A stretch of DNA of 64,000 bases from Aulostomus chinensis (Eukaryota > Chordata > Actinopteri > Syngnathiformes > Aulostomidae). Below are positions 35,233-47,612 of the stretch, one piece after another. The stretch lies in assembly GCA_037954235.1 (NCBI GenBank), contig JBBMOA010000021.1, positions 6,552,501 to 6,616,500 of the forward strand, read 5' to 3'. How positions within the stretch are numbered: position 1 is the first letter of the stretch; each line of letters opens with the position of its first letter. Both the position numbers and the translations under genes were made by a program. The notes beneath the pieces are model-generated. The model ran no database searches. It was given only the letters and a program-made list of their open reading frames with translations, and had not been told where the DNA came from.

Positions 35233-35283
<51 letters not shown>
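35233..35283. repeat. (TG)25 microsatellite
   Basis: Uninterrupted TG repeat upstream of sox17. Confidence 0.95.
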
Positions 35284-35285
<2 letters not shown>

Positions 35286-35418
35286 TGGGCGTTAGAAGTG
35301 TGATCAAATCTCGAATATCAGGTTTACGCGTGGTGGCTCCGTCGTTTACGCGCGGGGTTGTCTGGATGGAGACTTTTTCAAATTTAAAATCAACAAGACT
35401 GTAAAAAGCTGAAATAAA

Positions 35419-35425
35419 CACACAC

Positions 35426-35457
<32 letters not shown>
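35419..35457. repeat. (CA)n microsatellite with one CG interruption
   Basis: CA repeat broken once by 'cg'. With the TG repeat 150 bases away it forms an inverted TG/CA pair. Confidence 0.95.
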
Positions 35458-35461
<4 letters not shown>

Positions 35462-37200
35462 GAATTTTCACAGACGAAGAAACTCCTGATGGTGTATAAC
35501 TGCGCGCTCTTGTCGCCTACAGGTTGTTTAAACGTCATCCAAAGGTGGAGATACCCGGTAGATCTCGGTCTGGGATGTTAATCAATCAAATAAGCAGCTG
35601 ACAATTTATTTTTTTCAAGAATGAACTAAAAAAAAAAAAAAACTAGATCACGTCATTTTACAAATGCGACATAATTGTTGGAATAATTTCAAACAGGCAA
35701 CACGTGGTAACTTTAAAAGGGAAATTTAACCAAGAAATACAAAAATAATGGTGAGCTATTATAGGAAACTTCTTTCAACCACCTTCTCAATGTTTTTTTT
35801 TTTAGGAGTTTTACCTCAAATATCTGAACGGGCAGCTCCTTATTTTTACCTCATTAGATGCTCATTCACTTCATCAGTTTCCTTATGATGTCCTTTGTTC
35901 ATGTTTAATAGGTTTAAAATAAGATCCATTTATTGTTATTTTTTTACCTCATCAATTTGGGAGTTGATAGTTTGATACAGAGTCCTGGGGTGGCCATAGA
36001 GTTTATTCTATTTTGTTGTTGGTATAGAAGGAAAAATAGATATTTTTAGGTCATAAGATGTAATTTGTTCCCTCATTTTAGTTATTTTGGGGCCCCAAAA
36101 TATAACTTGTTCTTACAATTCAGTTCTTTTGAGGTCACAATTGTCCTCAGTTCAATGAATTTATAGCTACAGCCTATAGAACTTTTTCAAAAACGGGAAA
36201 GAACTGCATTGAGGGAACATGTTTTAACTCAAAATAACTACAGTGAGGGAAGAAATTGTTTTTTTTGTCTCTGTATCGCCACTCCAGGGCTCTGTAATTT
36301 CACATTTAGCTTGACATGAGTCTTTTGGACTCTTTGACGGAGCAGAACTCTTTCTTAGCTCCTGTAAAGAGATGTGAGGTCCCATATTTCTCTCAGCTCT
36401 CTACATCCAGCATTCACTCAACGGGTGAAAGGTTAAAGCAACCTGTTGCACCTTTCTATTCTCAAAACTCCAGACATATTTATGAAGCAGAGAATGAAGC
36501 GCCTGTGTGTGATCAGAAACCCAAACATCACCCTCAGACTGCGGGGGTTCTTATCAGAGCCAGCAGACCTAAACCTCTCAGCTCCGTCCTCTCTGGGACA
36601 ATTCCCATCTCGTTGTGGCGTGTGGTCCGATACGGCGTGTCAGACCTTTTCCTCTGACACGTCAAAAGGGGCTGACAGAAATATGAGAGATGCTTATGCA
36701 ACCTTTTGGTGCCCTGTACGGACACCGGCAGAGACTCCAGAGCACGCTGGGTGACCCTCTTGGGGTTGGAGGTCCTGCATGGGACAGGATCTGGACTATA
36801 ATACTGTCATCGTCTATTTTACAACTGATGACCTGATAGGGTTTTCCCCCTGCGATCCTAAGAGAGTGGAGAGAAAGAGAGTGCATGTGTGTGTCTGTGA
36901 ATGCATGTGCTGACAAGGGCGTGGGGATGAGTGTGCCCTGGCCGCCTTTCTCCTGCTCTCACTCTGTGGGAGTGAAAATCCTGGCTTTTGATGGGAGAAG
37001 TCATAAAGTCTGGAGTTGTAGCCACATTTCCTCTACAAGGTGAGGCTCAGAGTCAGCCCAGAGGAGGGGAGGTGGAGGCTGGAGAGGGGACGCGACACGC
37101 CTCACATACCCCCCCCCCTCCCCCTCCATTCCTCCCCCTGTCCCTCCACCAAGTCCCCCACCCCGTGCCTAGGGAGTCTGGAGCTGGGTGGGGGCCAGGG
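35458..37200. other. Gene-free stretch upstream of sox17
   Basis: AT-rich to 36300, then mixed sequence with a C run near 37110. Open frames (36316-36657, 37040-37549) have no recognisable domains. Confidence 0.5.
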
Positions 37201-37249
37201 CTCTCGACGCCAGCCGCTGGACTCAGCGCTCAGGGAGAGGTCACTTGGC

Positions 37250-37340
37250 TTGCTTACACAATGGCATTATCTCAGTTCCAGCTTCGGCTACTGCAGCGGT
37301 GAGCACTTCCTGTCCCTCTGCAAGCACTTCCTGTCCTTGG
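37250..37340. promoter_or_regulatory. SOX/GATA/ETS motif cluster upstream of sox17
   Basis: ACAATGG (37258-37264), TTATCT (37267-37272) and two CACTTCCTG ETS-type sites (37304-37312 and 37325-37333) lie within 76 bases, about 2.4 kb upstream of the sox17 promoter. ETS, SOX and GATA together are typical of endothelial/haemogenic enhancers, which fits a known site of Sox17 activity. No functional evidence is available here. Confidence 0.4.
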
Positions 37341-38728
37341 CGCAGCAGCACAAACTGTCCGCCTTCCAAGTGAGGTCTGAAACGCAGTTGAGCTCCTGGT
37401 CGCCAGTCTTACTGTATAAATGTCTGTGGGTGGCTTTCTTGGGAATTGCACAATGTGTTTGCTGGCTCCTTTGTGCTGAGCTACAAGGCGCTGGTGTTAG
37501 TTTAAATCACAGCCGCGGAAGGTATATATATGTTAGCACTCTCAGCTGATCCCCTGAGTCCCTTCAGCCACGAACGCCTGTGCTGGACAAAGGCACAGAC
37601 GGGCAAAGCCCTCAAACAATGCTGCTAATTAGCAGTAAATTTTCCAGATATTGTACTTCTTCCTTTAAGACCTTCACCTCAAACATCAATCACTGCACTG
37701 GTAATATTTGATATTTTTCTCAAATCATGATTGCTTTTCTTTTTTTGCTCTTCTTTTTTTGTAAGGAGTGATTAGTTGTTGTTCGGACAAACAAGTAACA
37801 CTGAGACGTCACCTTGGGTTCTTGGAAAATCTCATCGTCTTCTTGTACTATGAATATGTATATGAACATTAAACAGAGTAGACTAGTGTCTTTCTTAGTT
37901 GTGATCAATGAAACTGTAACCCGGGACCTTACGGATTCATTTTGCGTCAGTTTGTGGGATGTACAGGCTGTAAAAAAAAAAAAAAAAAACCTAAAAAAGG
38001 AGACCGCGCAGGCTAAAATTACCATCAGCTTCATCCTTCACAAGCATTCAACACGTCACGTTTCTCACCGCCTGGTAGGTCAACACTGAGAGAAATATCG
38101 GATTCCAGACTTGTTGCTAACTTCGTCTGCTAAAATATGGGCTGGCAGAAGTCGGTAGGTTTATCTAAGCTAACAGGAGCTAAACGATGAGGTTTCAACA
38201 TTATTGAGCAAAAAAAAAAAAAAAAAAATCCCTTAATCTAATGATTGGTTTGCCCAGACTTAAATTCCCCTTCTTTTACACACTCAAGGCACTTGTAGGA
38301 AGACATTGCAACTGGAATTGCTTTTGAAATGTTGTGTTGTCAACAGGATTTGGGCAAGACTCAAACTTTTATCTCCCACGGCACGGTCTGGTGTTTGTCG
38401 GACTCAACCGCCTTCCTACCCCAGCCATGGTGTGGACAATCACCACCAGTCATCACGTGTTGTAAGGTATGTGGTACAGACATGAAATAAGCTTCCAATT
38501 CAGTTTTACTTGGGAATTCATGCTGAGCATCTCAAAAAAAGGCTGATTCCTGTCCATGCAGAAGAAATACATTTGTTTTTGTGTGGTGCGAATGGGCGGT
38601 ACTCGTTGTGTCATATCTAAATTCATCAGTTTATTTCAATCAAAACATAACCGACTCTGGACTGACTGATAATTTATCATTATTAGTGCTGTAGTCCTGT
38701 ATATTGTAGCGCAGCATTGTCAGACAAA
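37341..38728. other. Gene-free stretch
   Basis: Contains A runs at about 37972-37989 and 38210-38228. No supported gene. Confidence 0.5.
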
Positions 38729-38917
38729 CCCATCCATTCATCCATTTTCTATACCGCTTACCCTTTAAGCCGTTCACCCTGGACGGGTCGCCAGTCTGTC
38801 GCGGGGCCATCAGGAGCAATTCGGGTTTCAGTACCTTGCTGGTCACCGAGGCTCAAACCAGCAAGCCCTTCAGTTGCTAGACAACCACTCTACCTCTGAG
38901 CCATGCCGCCCTGCCCA
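38729..38917 (-). mobile_element. Second tRNA-derived SINE copy, shortened
   Basis: Same family and orientation as 28762-29006. Minus-strand A box TGGCTCAGAGGTAGAG, B box GGTTTGAGCC, core GACTGGCGACCCGTCCA, tail ATGGATGAATGGATGG-like. It lacks part of the middle. Confidence 0.78.
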
Positions 38918-39360
38918 GACAGACCTTGAAAATAAATTGTACTCCATACGGTCTTCAGCTTAACTGGAAGTGTATCTACATCTGTCATTATCGGCTCGGC
39001 GATAGTGAATGTTTAGATTGCCTGATTAGACAATGTCTTCCTCCAACACCTGCTCCAGGGAGCGTGAGGTGTTTCAGGATGGGGGAGGGGCTCATCGGGA
39101 GGAGAGAATGAGGAGGTTAAGGAGGGGAGCGTATAACAGGTGTGTAGGAGAGAAAAGAGGAGGGAAACATCTTGTCTGAGAAGGATTCCGTGAATAGAAT
39201 TCACACCTTTTCCCTACGCAGGAACATTTCAAGTTTCAACACTAATAATGTCACTCAGGAATTTAAAATGAGATTCTATTTTGCCATCAGCTGTCAATCA
39301 AACTCTTAAAGGAACATGAAGCCTATTTGGTAAATAAGCTTCTATTGTCCATTTTCCTCA

Positions 39361-39736
39361 GAGCCAGACAAGAAGATAGCTACCCTTCTCTCCTCTGTGT
39401 GTGCATTGGAGGCCACAAAGACTGGCTGACAGTTAGTTAGCTTAGCACAATGAATGGTAGTGGATGGACAAGTTAGCATACTTTAGTATTTCCCGCTCAG
39501 GTTCAAAAACCTGTATATTCTGGTTCAATAAGACCTCCTCATCCTCTCTCATGAAGTCAGCCATCTAAAATTTCAATCTTTGACTGTTGTGGAGAAATCT
39601 GAGTTTGATGACTTTTGACTGGCGTATGCTAACCTGCCCATCCGCCTCCTTTTATTGTGCTAAGCTAAGTGGCTGGTCTCTGTGGGTCTCGGCGTCTCTC
39701 CGAGGAGAGAGGGGTATCTATCTTCTTTTCTGGCTC
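39361..39736. mobile_element. Foldback (long inverted repeat) element
   Basis: The left arm (39361-39481) begins gagccagacaagaagatagc and ends ttagcatac. The reverse complement of the right arm (39624-39736) begins gagccagaaaagaagatag and also ends ttagcatac, with high identity at both ends and the shared core 'ttagcttagcacaat'. The loop is about 140 bases. This may be an ancient foldback MITE or two opposed copies of a common teleost repeat. Single-arm relatives occur near 46140-46260 and 48890-48960. Confidence 0.7.
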
Positions 39737-42420
39737 TTTGAGGGACAAAAAAATAAGAGTTTCCCCCCCAAAAAACTGTTCCTGAAAGAAGAAAACTTAA
39801 ATGTTTGGCTTATTTTTTTTCAATGGTCGATCTTCAGTAAACAGTATAGTAATCTTGCAGTGATGGAGATTGCAGATATGAGAGCTCATCCGCAGGTCAG
39901 GGTGGTTATGTTTTGATCAGTTATGGGATGTGAGAGTGTAAGTCAGGTCGTGTTATTTCCCTGGGTCACACGACTCCTGGGCCACAGAAATTGGGGACTT
40001 GAAATTTAGGCAAAAGACCAAACTAGAAAGTGATGGTGCCGTTGCCTCTCACTTACATGGACACATGTGTTTTATATGTTACTGGAGGTACAGTCTCCTG
40101 TCTTCCTCTGGGGATTGCTGGGAACTTTTTTTTCGCCTAAACACACACATACACACACCCCCAACATAAGGAGTTGCGCTTGGATGTTGTCTGCCTCAGA
40201 CAAGCGGAGACACACTCTCTTCTCATTGTTCTGGAGGCGTTACTCTGTCAGGGAACTGCTAAGAATCAGGTGGGAATCTACTCGGCCCACATGTGTTTAT
40301 TGGACGCTTCATTCCATGTGAAGCAAAGAGGACATGTTGACCCCACCCACCCCGTCTCATGGCCTGATGAAGATGCTCTCAAGATAAAAACATCTCTTGT
40401 TTGTCCCATCTCTAGATACAAGATGAGCACATCCGTATTCTCTCCTGGTCTCACACTACTTCTCTGTCTGTTTTACTTAACAGAAACTCCGCTCCAAAGC
40501 GAATCTTAAATATGACTTAACTTGAGGATGTTTGGAAACAATGTTTTTTGTTGGGTTTTTTTTTTGTATTTTTACCAGAATTGACCTCGAGGTTTTGCAC
40601 GCTGCCAAGGGTCAGCCAACAATAAAACGGAAGCAACAAGTAAAATAATCAAAGTCTCTTTCCTGAGAACATCCATAGTTCTGTAGTTTCAGTCGGAGGA
40701 CACTGCAAACCAAAATGATGATGTCACAGATTAGGCACTGAACATGGATGAGGCTTTTATCTATGTATCAGCCATGAAAATGCGTCTTTTTTTCTTTTGT
40801 TTGTTTTTTTTACAAAAATGTATGCACTGGAAGTGTATCTGTCTAACTTGTCTCATTAAACTTACCAGAGGTCTTGATTTGAGTCACATGACCTGGTCTC
40901 CAGCCCAAAGTCAACTTCAGACTCAACTTGACAAATTCCTAAAATACTTCACAACATGACTTTAACTTCAATATCAATGATTTGCCACATCACTTGGAAA
41001 AAGTTTTGTTTTGTTTTGTTTTTTTAATCTACGCCACACAAATTACTTATGGATCAAAAAAATTGTAAGATAAAAGATGTTTTAATGTGCTTATTCTGAC
41101 TAAATGGTTGTAACAGTGAGTCTAGAATAGCTGTCAGTCTAAGACACAGGATTTCTCCGTTGGTTTTAAAACTTTTGAAAGGCATTGTGTTTGTTAATAG
41201 AACAGTACTTGAAACCAAGAGGCTTGTGAATTGCTTGTCTTGACTTGAGAAAAGCAGAGCAAAGACTTGAATTCGCAAAAAATGTGACCTGGTTTCACCT
41301 TCATAATGCAAAAAAATATGAATTAAATACCATAAAAAAACAACTTAGAAATAATCTATCCACGAAGCAAGATACATTCGATCAATAAGAATTATGTGTT
41401 TTTTCTTTTTATAAGTGAAAAATGCGAAGTGAAAATGGGCTTGATTCATTTCTTCACTAATTACAAGCCACAGCTCACTGAAGTGCAACTTGTGCTTCCT
41501 ATTTGGAATCTACAACGGTGTACCTGGTGGATTTAGTTTTTTTTTTTTTAACGGTGTTAACAAAAGTGAAATAACTAAAAGCCCACAGTTCTTGTGAAAT
41601 ACATAGATAATCTACGCTAGAAAAACATCCTCTAATTTGTGTCGTAACGTATTGTAGAGTTATCTAGCAGATTTATTTTAAAAATAAGGCCCGCCATTTT
41701 TTTATGTTGCATATCTTTCTTCATCGTCATTATGAGGACTAAAAAAAACAATGAATTGATCCCCCAAGCAAGCCCCATCAGTGCAGCCAAAGCCTTTACG
41801 TCTCCTCCGTAGAGCTCCATTGTGTCCAAAAACTATTAAAAACACATCAGTGACGCACACAACTGCAGTGGGTGACATGTTCCTTCATTACCATGAACAG
41901 GGGGACTTGGAGCTTTTCAATCCATCGTCTTGCTGCTATAAATATAAGCAGATGGCTGAAAATAATTCACAATAAATCCTCCACTTGAATAATATTTGCT
42001 AAAAACTTCACTTCCCAGCTGTTTTAAGGTATTACTGAATGAACTAAGAAACCTGTTGTAAGACCAGACATCACACTTTCTCCTGCATTGGTCTGTTTTC
42101 AAGCTCGAGGCTAAAGCAAAGCTACGCTAGCAAGGTAGCTGTTAGCAATTACAGGCTGCAGGTTTATAGTTATTTGCTAATGTATAAAGCTCCCAGCACT
42201 TCAGGTCTGTGTTTGTACGCTGTGTTTTTTTAACCTGAGTAACACATCTTAATTTGGTGCACTAATGCGACGGTTCCACATAACTCTGTGTATTCCTGCG
42301 AGTCAACCAGAAGTTTATTCGTATCTTTGGTATCCTCTGTAACCCCTGGTGCGTCTGCCAAAGTCCTTCCGGTTTTTCTGGAATTAGTCTGGAATACCCG
42401 TCAGATACATTGACAACTTT
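39737..42420. other. Gene-free stretch
   Basis: AT-rich, with T runs and a short CA/CAT repeat near 40140. No domain-bearing open frame or convincing exon was seen. Confidence 0.5.
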
Positions 42421-42429
42421 CGTTGTCGA

Positions 42430-42641
42430 ATTTGAATAAACACTGGAACATGTGCTAGCAAAAACAAGCTAACAGGCAACGGGGCTAAATAACAGCACTT
42501 TTGCTTTCTCTGCACCAGCTCTGACATTCCACGGGTCCTGCTTAAAAAATACCGAGGCGTCCTAAAACTCCTTTGTTTTGTTTTTTGCTGCAGAGTTTGG
42601 ATAAACCGTGGAACCAGCGCTAGCTAAAACAAGCTAACAGG
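42430..42641. repeat. Two-copy local tandem duplication
   Basis: Two diverged copies about 165 bases apart: 42430-42477 and 42596-42641 share ttggataaac/ttgaataaac, ggaac, gcgctagc/gtgctagc and acaagctaacaggc. They sit in GCTAGC-rich repeat sequence. Confidence 0.55.
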
Positions 42642-43459
42642 CTATGAATGAGCTGTTTGTGCAGCAAATCAGAGTAGCACGAGGATATGACATGTGTGAA
42701 AAAACAGACAAAAGGAACCTCTCAGCCCCGGGTGACATTTCCATCGTCTCCATCGCCCTCTTGGGTTGAACTCGTCATATAGGATTCTACATACGCCAGA
42801 CTTCTGTGCATGTAAACGAGGTGTAATGTGGGCATTTATTGTGAAGTCTTGACTGTGACAAAAGGGACTCACCTGACATCTCAGACAGTCCCACTTCAAT
42901 TGGAATATCATATTCATGATAATCCTTCAGTATTATTCAATGCGTTTTGCCACAGACTTTGAGCGCTATCCACGATAAATTTTACTGGATTATAATTCTT
43001 CCTTCATATATTAACTGGCTTGAAAATGTAGTATGTACTTCACCCATAAAAAGGTCACATTAACTAAGCAGTCATTTGAAACCAAACTGAATTCTTTTCA
43101 CACAGTGACTATGATTTGATAAGAAGCATTATAAACTGTAAAGACTTTCAACTGGATGAATTCGGAGGACTTAGTTGACCTTGAATTGTAGTGGGTATAC
43201 CAGAATACCTTTTGCTCTCAGGGTGAGTTTCCTTATCTGTTTCCCAAGTTTTTTTATCCAACCGACCAACCACAAGGAGAAAATATCTATTTATAGAATG
43301 TCTTGATTGACTGATGAACCGCCATTAATAAGTGGGGAAAGGGAAAACCCAGGTTTCCTCAGTGAGATGAACAGGGAGGTCAGCCACACTGGAGACCAGA
43401 CTCTTTCATCTCTTCACTTTTACTGGCCCGACCCTAACCCTCCCCGCCAGCGACCAGCA

Positions 43460-43653
43460 CATTGTCCTGACGGAGGCTAATTGAGACCCGTGTTTATCAT
43501 TTTTATGACTTTATCCATGAAGACAGAGGTACCGTGGGCTTCCTGTTCTCCAGGTTCCTTGACAGACCAATCGCATTATTAGGGTCAAGCTCAACTCCCA
43601 TCTTGCCATGGCATTGTTTTCACTAGTGCAATGACCATTCCCAAACTGATAAG
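43460..43653. promoter_or_regulatory. SOX/FOX/GATA motif cluster
   Basis: CATTGT (43460-43465), TAATTG (43478-43483), TGTTTATCA (43491-43499), CATTGTT (43612-43618) and CTGATAAG (43646-43653) fall within 200 bases. The combination matches endoderm regulators (Sox17/32, FoxA, Gata4/5/6). Inference only. Confidence 0.35.
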
Positions 43654-46600
43654 ACTTGTCTATTTTAGGTCTCCGTTTTTTTGAGGGATTTGTCCTTGAC
43701 ACATGACTTTGAGCCTGAAATAAGTTTTAGTTCTTATAAAAGAGAAGAAAACATGCGTATAAATACTTGAAAACATTATTTTAATGAAAATGAGCTTGAA
43801 CGACATAACAAATCACCTTTTTCACCATCAAAGGGATGAAATTACACTGCGAGAGGCTCTAAAACAATAACAAGCCTGCTCCGGTGCCAGCAATACTCAT
43901 GTCGGGCCAAACAGATAAACAGCTAAGTCATTTTTTAAATTTTCAGCGGTCGCACAATTCCTGTACTTTCCTTTGGTTTTGTATGACAAAGTAAGGAACT
44001 GCTTCATGAGTTTTTAGTGAGAAAACACATGAAAGATTACGTTCAAGCAGCATTATTGTTTTCCTGACAAGCACCAGTCAAATAAATCACATTCTTTACA
44101 ACTTGACCTGCATTTAACCCCTCGGGTCAAAGAAGTCCCTCAGTGCATCAGTTTGTGGTTTGATGCCGGTTGTACTCTCACTTCCTGATACGCATTTAAA
44201 GAGAAATTCAAATCCACACTTTAAAATAAGTATTCGATGCATTAGCGATGAGTTAATTACTAATCAGACAGGTTTTTGGAAAGGAGGGGGGAGAGACAGT
44301 GAGGCCTTTGTATATGACAATCAGGGTGTGAATTGATTCCTTAGCCGCTCAAACACTCTGACTCCTTTCATGTGTGGCCTTTGCCTTTTTGAGGCGCTAA
44401 AGCGTCACCGAAGAATAAAAAAACGCAGATACCTCCCAATGGTGCTAACAGGACGGCATGTCGGCTCAGGGTGACCAATTCCGATCAATATGTGTGATCA
44501 GTGGCATCGCACCTAGCAAGAATCTGGATCAATAAAGGTAAGCATGGGAGTTGCAGAGACACATGATAAGAGGCTGCTGCGTCCAGATCAGAGACTTTGT
44601 CACTAGGGTGGGCCGGAACTAAAAGATAATGTTAAAATGCGAAATGATATCGATACTGTATTGTGTCTTTGATCAATAACTTCACACTTTATTTTTTAAA
44701 AGTGAAAATGCGTGTGTAAGTTGCATCCATCACAACTCTGGTGTGATTTTCAAGTGCAGGTAACTAAGGGCACCAATTTCACATAAGAAATTAGCCATGG
44801 AGAACGAACCACACTGCAGTATCAGACTGAATTTAATCTTTGATTTGACTGTAACTGATCCTTTTCCTGATCAAATAATGAAAACATAATTTACAAGTTG
44901 AGATCTTGCATATTTAAGAAGCTTTTAACTTCATGAAAAAAGACAACAGCAAAAAACCATGATGTACAGAATACTTGATTTTTATTATTTTACGTATTAC
45001 ATAAGATCTTGAGTCATCCTGAGCTGAGGTAGGAGTAAAACCACGTGATAAGGGACTTTCTGTTTAGGAAAATTTCCAGTCATTTTCTAGTGATTACAGA
45101 ACAAATACTATAAAAGTAGGAACTTGTGCAGAGACGCATCAACTTCTCCTCGAGCAAAATATGTTCACGCATGGAACTCGACCTGATTTTTGTCTGTTTG
45201 CATCAGAGGCTAAAGGGCCCTGCTCACCCTGATGTCCTTTTTTTGTGTCACAGCACTAGAAATGGCCGTGAAATGCACCTTGTGTTGTTTTCACACAGCT
45301 GTGGTTTTATGGAGGAAATGCAGTGTGTGTGAATGCTTCCTCCTCGTTTTGTTCCCTTTACACTAACCCTGCATAGAATGGGAAGAAACGACGCATGGGT
45401 TAATGGATTCACACGTGTATTCTGTCAAATCTTGTCTTCAGAATGACACCCTCCCCCCTTCTCTTCCCTGAATTAATGTTCTTTCATAGTTGCGACGTTA
45501 TGAAGCAGATGGACTGGTGTCAAGTTAGTAATGGTGTGGGGTTGAAAAAATACCCTCCATAGGTGTGAAGATTTAGCTTTCACCTCTCTTTTGTCTCTGT
45601 CCTCTCCGAGAGCACTGTAAGGGCCAATGTTGTTACAAAATACGTTATTAAGATGCCAACTTCTTGCTGTTTTGAACCTCAGTCCTATCACAGTGAAATG
45701 TACAAGGACGAGAATGTTTTATCATTACATTATCTCACATATCTGGCCTATCTTAAACTTCAAGGAGTTCCTGTGTTTGACTACACCTCACTGTCTGAGT
45801 TCACCTGATGGAGATTATCTCCTCGGTTCATTTACACACAATGGTGGAGATCCTCAATATCTACTTGCTGGCTACCTCTGTTTATAATGCACCGAGACCT
45901 GTAGCCTCAGTTTAAAGGACTACTTACTCAACTTGAGATATAAAGTTTGTTTTGTAACATTCTCGGGGTGGTAAATACGATGCTAGAAGTATAAAACAGA
46001 GATAATATAGTCTAATGTCTTCAGTTCTCCATTTACGGGCTTAATACAAAGTTAAACTAACTAGTTGCTGGCTCCTTGACCAGCCCTCAGTTAACAGTAA
46101 TAAAACGTAATTCTCTGAATGTCAAAACAGTCCTTCAAATAAGCTATTGCTAGGTGCCATTAGCATACCTTAGCATTAGGACTGGAAACAGCCAGCCTGC
46201 TTCTATGTCCATAAACACAACCACCCACAATTTCCTTGTAATTAGCATGCTATTTCATGCTGTCACAAGTTACTTCTAGGATGTAAATAACCATGAAAAC
46301 TAAAAACTTACGCTCTGTATGGTTTGTATGAAACATGAAAGACATACTGCATGTGTTTGGAGGGATTGACTTCAGTGTACATGCTAGCCTCGCTGTGGAT
46401 GGATCTGATATGCAGCAGAGGTCATCATTATCCTAATTCCTTTACGTCCAGTGCTTTGGCAACTTGATTTACCATCAAGTTGCACTGCATGACTGGACAT
46501 TTTAATGATAGGATGCGACAAGCTCCAATCTTTCGTCAGAATCGGGCTGCCTCCATCATTAGAGTAAAACAAATCAACAGGTCTCTCAAGTTAATGCAAT

Positions 46601-47555
46601 AAAAACTGAACATTATGAAGGAGAATGAGGCCTGTCAGTGGTTTTGATTTTGTGGCTGATGTAAGATTACATCAAATATTTGGATTAAAGCCTCTTGATT
46701 GAGCATCCAATCACATTTCAGTGATCGATTGCAGCATCATTCTGTTTCTATTCCCATATGATAACATGGGAAAAGCTCCCATCAGGAAACGTGGGGAAAG
46801 TCCCCTCTGATATCATTACAACTGCAGCCGAACAAAAGCCCCCTACCTATGCTGACATGCTGCGATACTGGAAACAATGGAGACCCAAGAGGATGGTATG
46901 CACTGCTGAAAGATGCCATCCAGATTTTCTGATGAATGCCCACGGAGTGGACCTTGCAGTTATAGCTAGATTCTGTGTTGCAGCAGCGGCAGGTTCGATT
47001 TTTCTGGCTCCGTACCATCCAAAACATGTGTTATCGCTGCAAGTTGTGGAGCATGGGGCCTTATCAGATGGCCTTGTGGCCTTACAATAACACTGCCTCT
47101 ATCATGCCTTTGCAGAACTGTATCTGGCAGCAGTGTCATAAAATAACAATAAATACAGCTTATAAGCTTCGCACATACTCAAGATGCTCCCGCAACCTGA
47201 GTTGAATCTGACGTGACCTAGAATGAAGACAATGAAATGCATCAAACTCAGGCAAGTGTAAAGCATTGAAGTTTATCTCCGCTGTATGATTTCAAATTCA
47301 GTTCGTTTTTTGTAAGTAACGGATGCAAGAGTAAATCAACTCTTGCATGATTCTACACAGACGTCTCAGCCTCTCATGCATTCTCCTGTCTCTGTGTTGT
47401 AAGGCACAGATTTACAGAGTAAATCAAAGCAGTCGATTTCCTCAGCTCAGAGGAAAACCCCTCAGAGGAGAATGAGTTGATAATGTCCCAGTGTGCCCAC
47501 GGCTTCCTCCCAGATAAATAAATACATAAATAAAAACACGCCTGGCCACTTCAGA

Positions 47556-47612
47556 TTTATTGTTCCTCGGTAGGCTGTGAAGTAGAGGCTATATTGTTTA
47601 TAATAAATAAGT
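47556..47612. promoter_or_regulatory. Paired SOX sites with FOX-type overlap
   Basis: TTTATTGTTC near 47556 and ATATTGTTTATAATAAATA near 47591 give two ATTGTT SOX words about 37 bases apart. The second overlaps TGTTTAT, a forkhead word. The surrounding 300 bases are repeat-poor. Confidence 0.35.

Noticed and set aside
37040..37549. 169-codon + strand open frame overlapping the ETS/SOX cluster
   Set aside because: Its first part is a C-rich simple sequence translated as proline and the rest has no domain. The internal GEHFLSLCKHFLSLAQ stretch reflects the duplicated CACTTCCTGTCC word.
46758..47090. 110-codon + strand open frame in the sox17-sox32 gap
   Set aside because: No motif, no family resemblance and no neighbouring exons.
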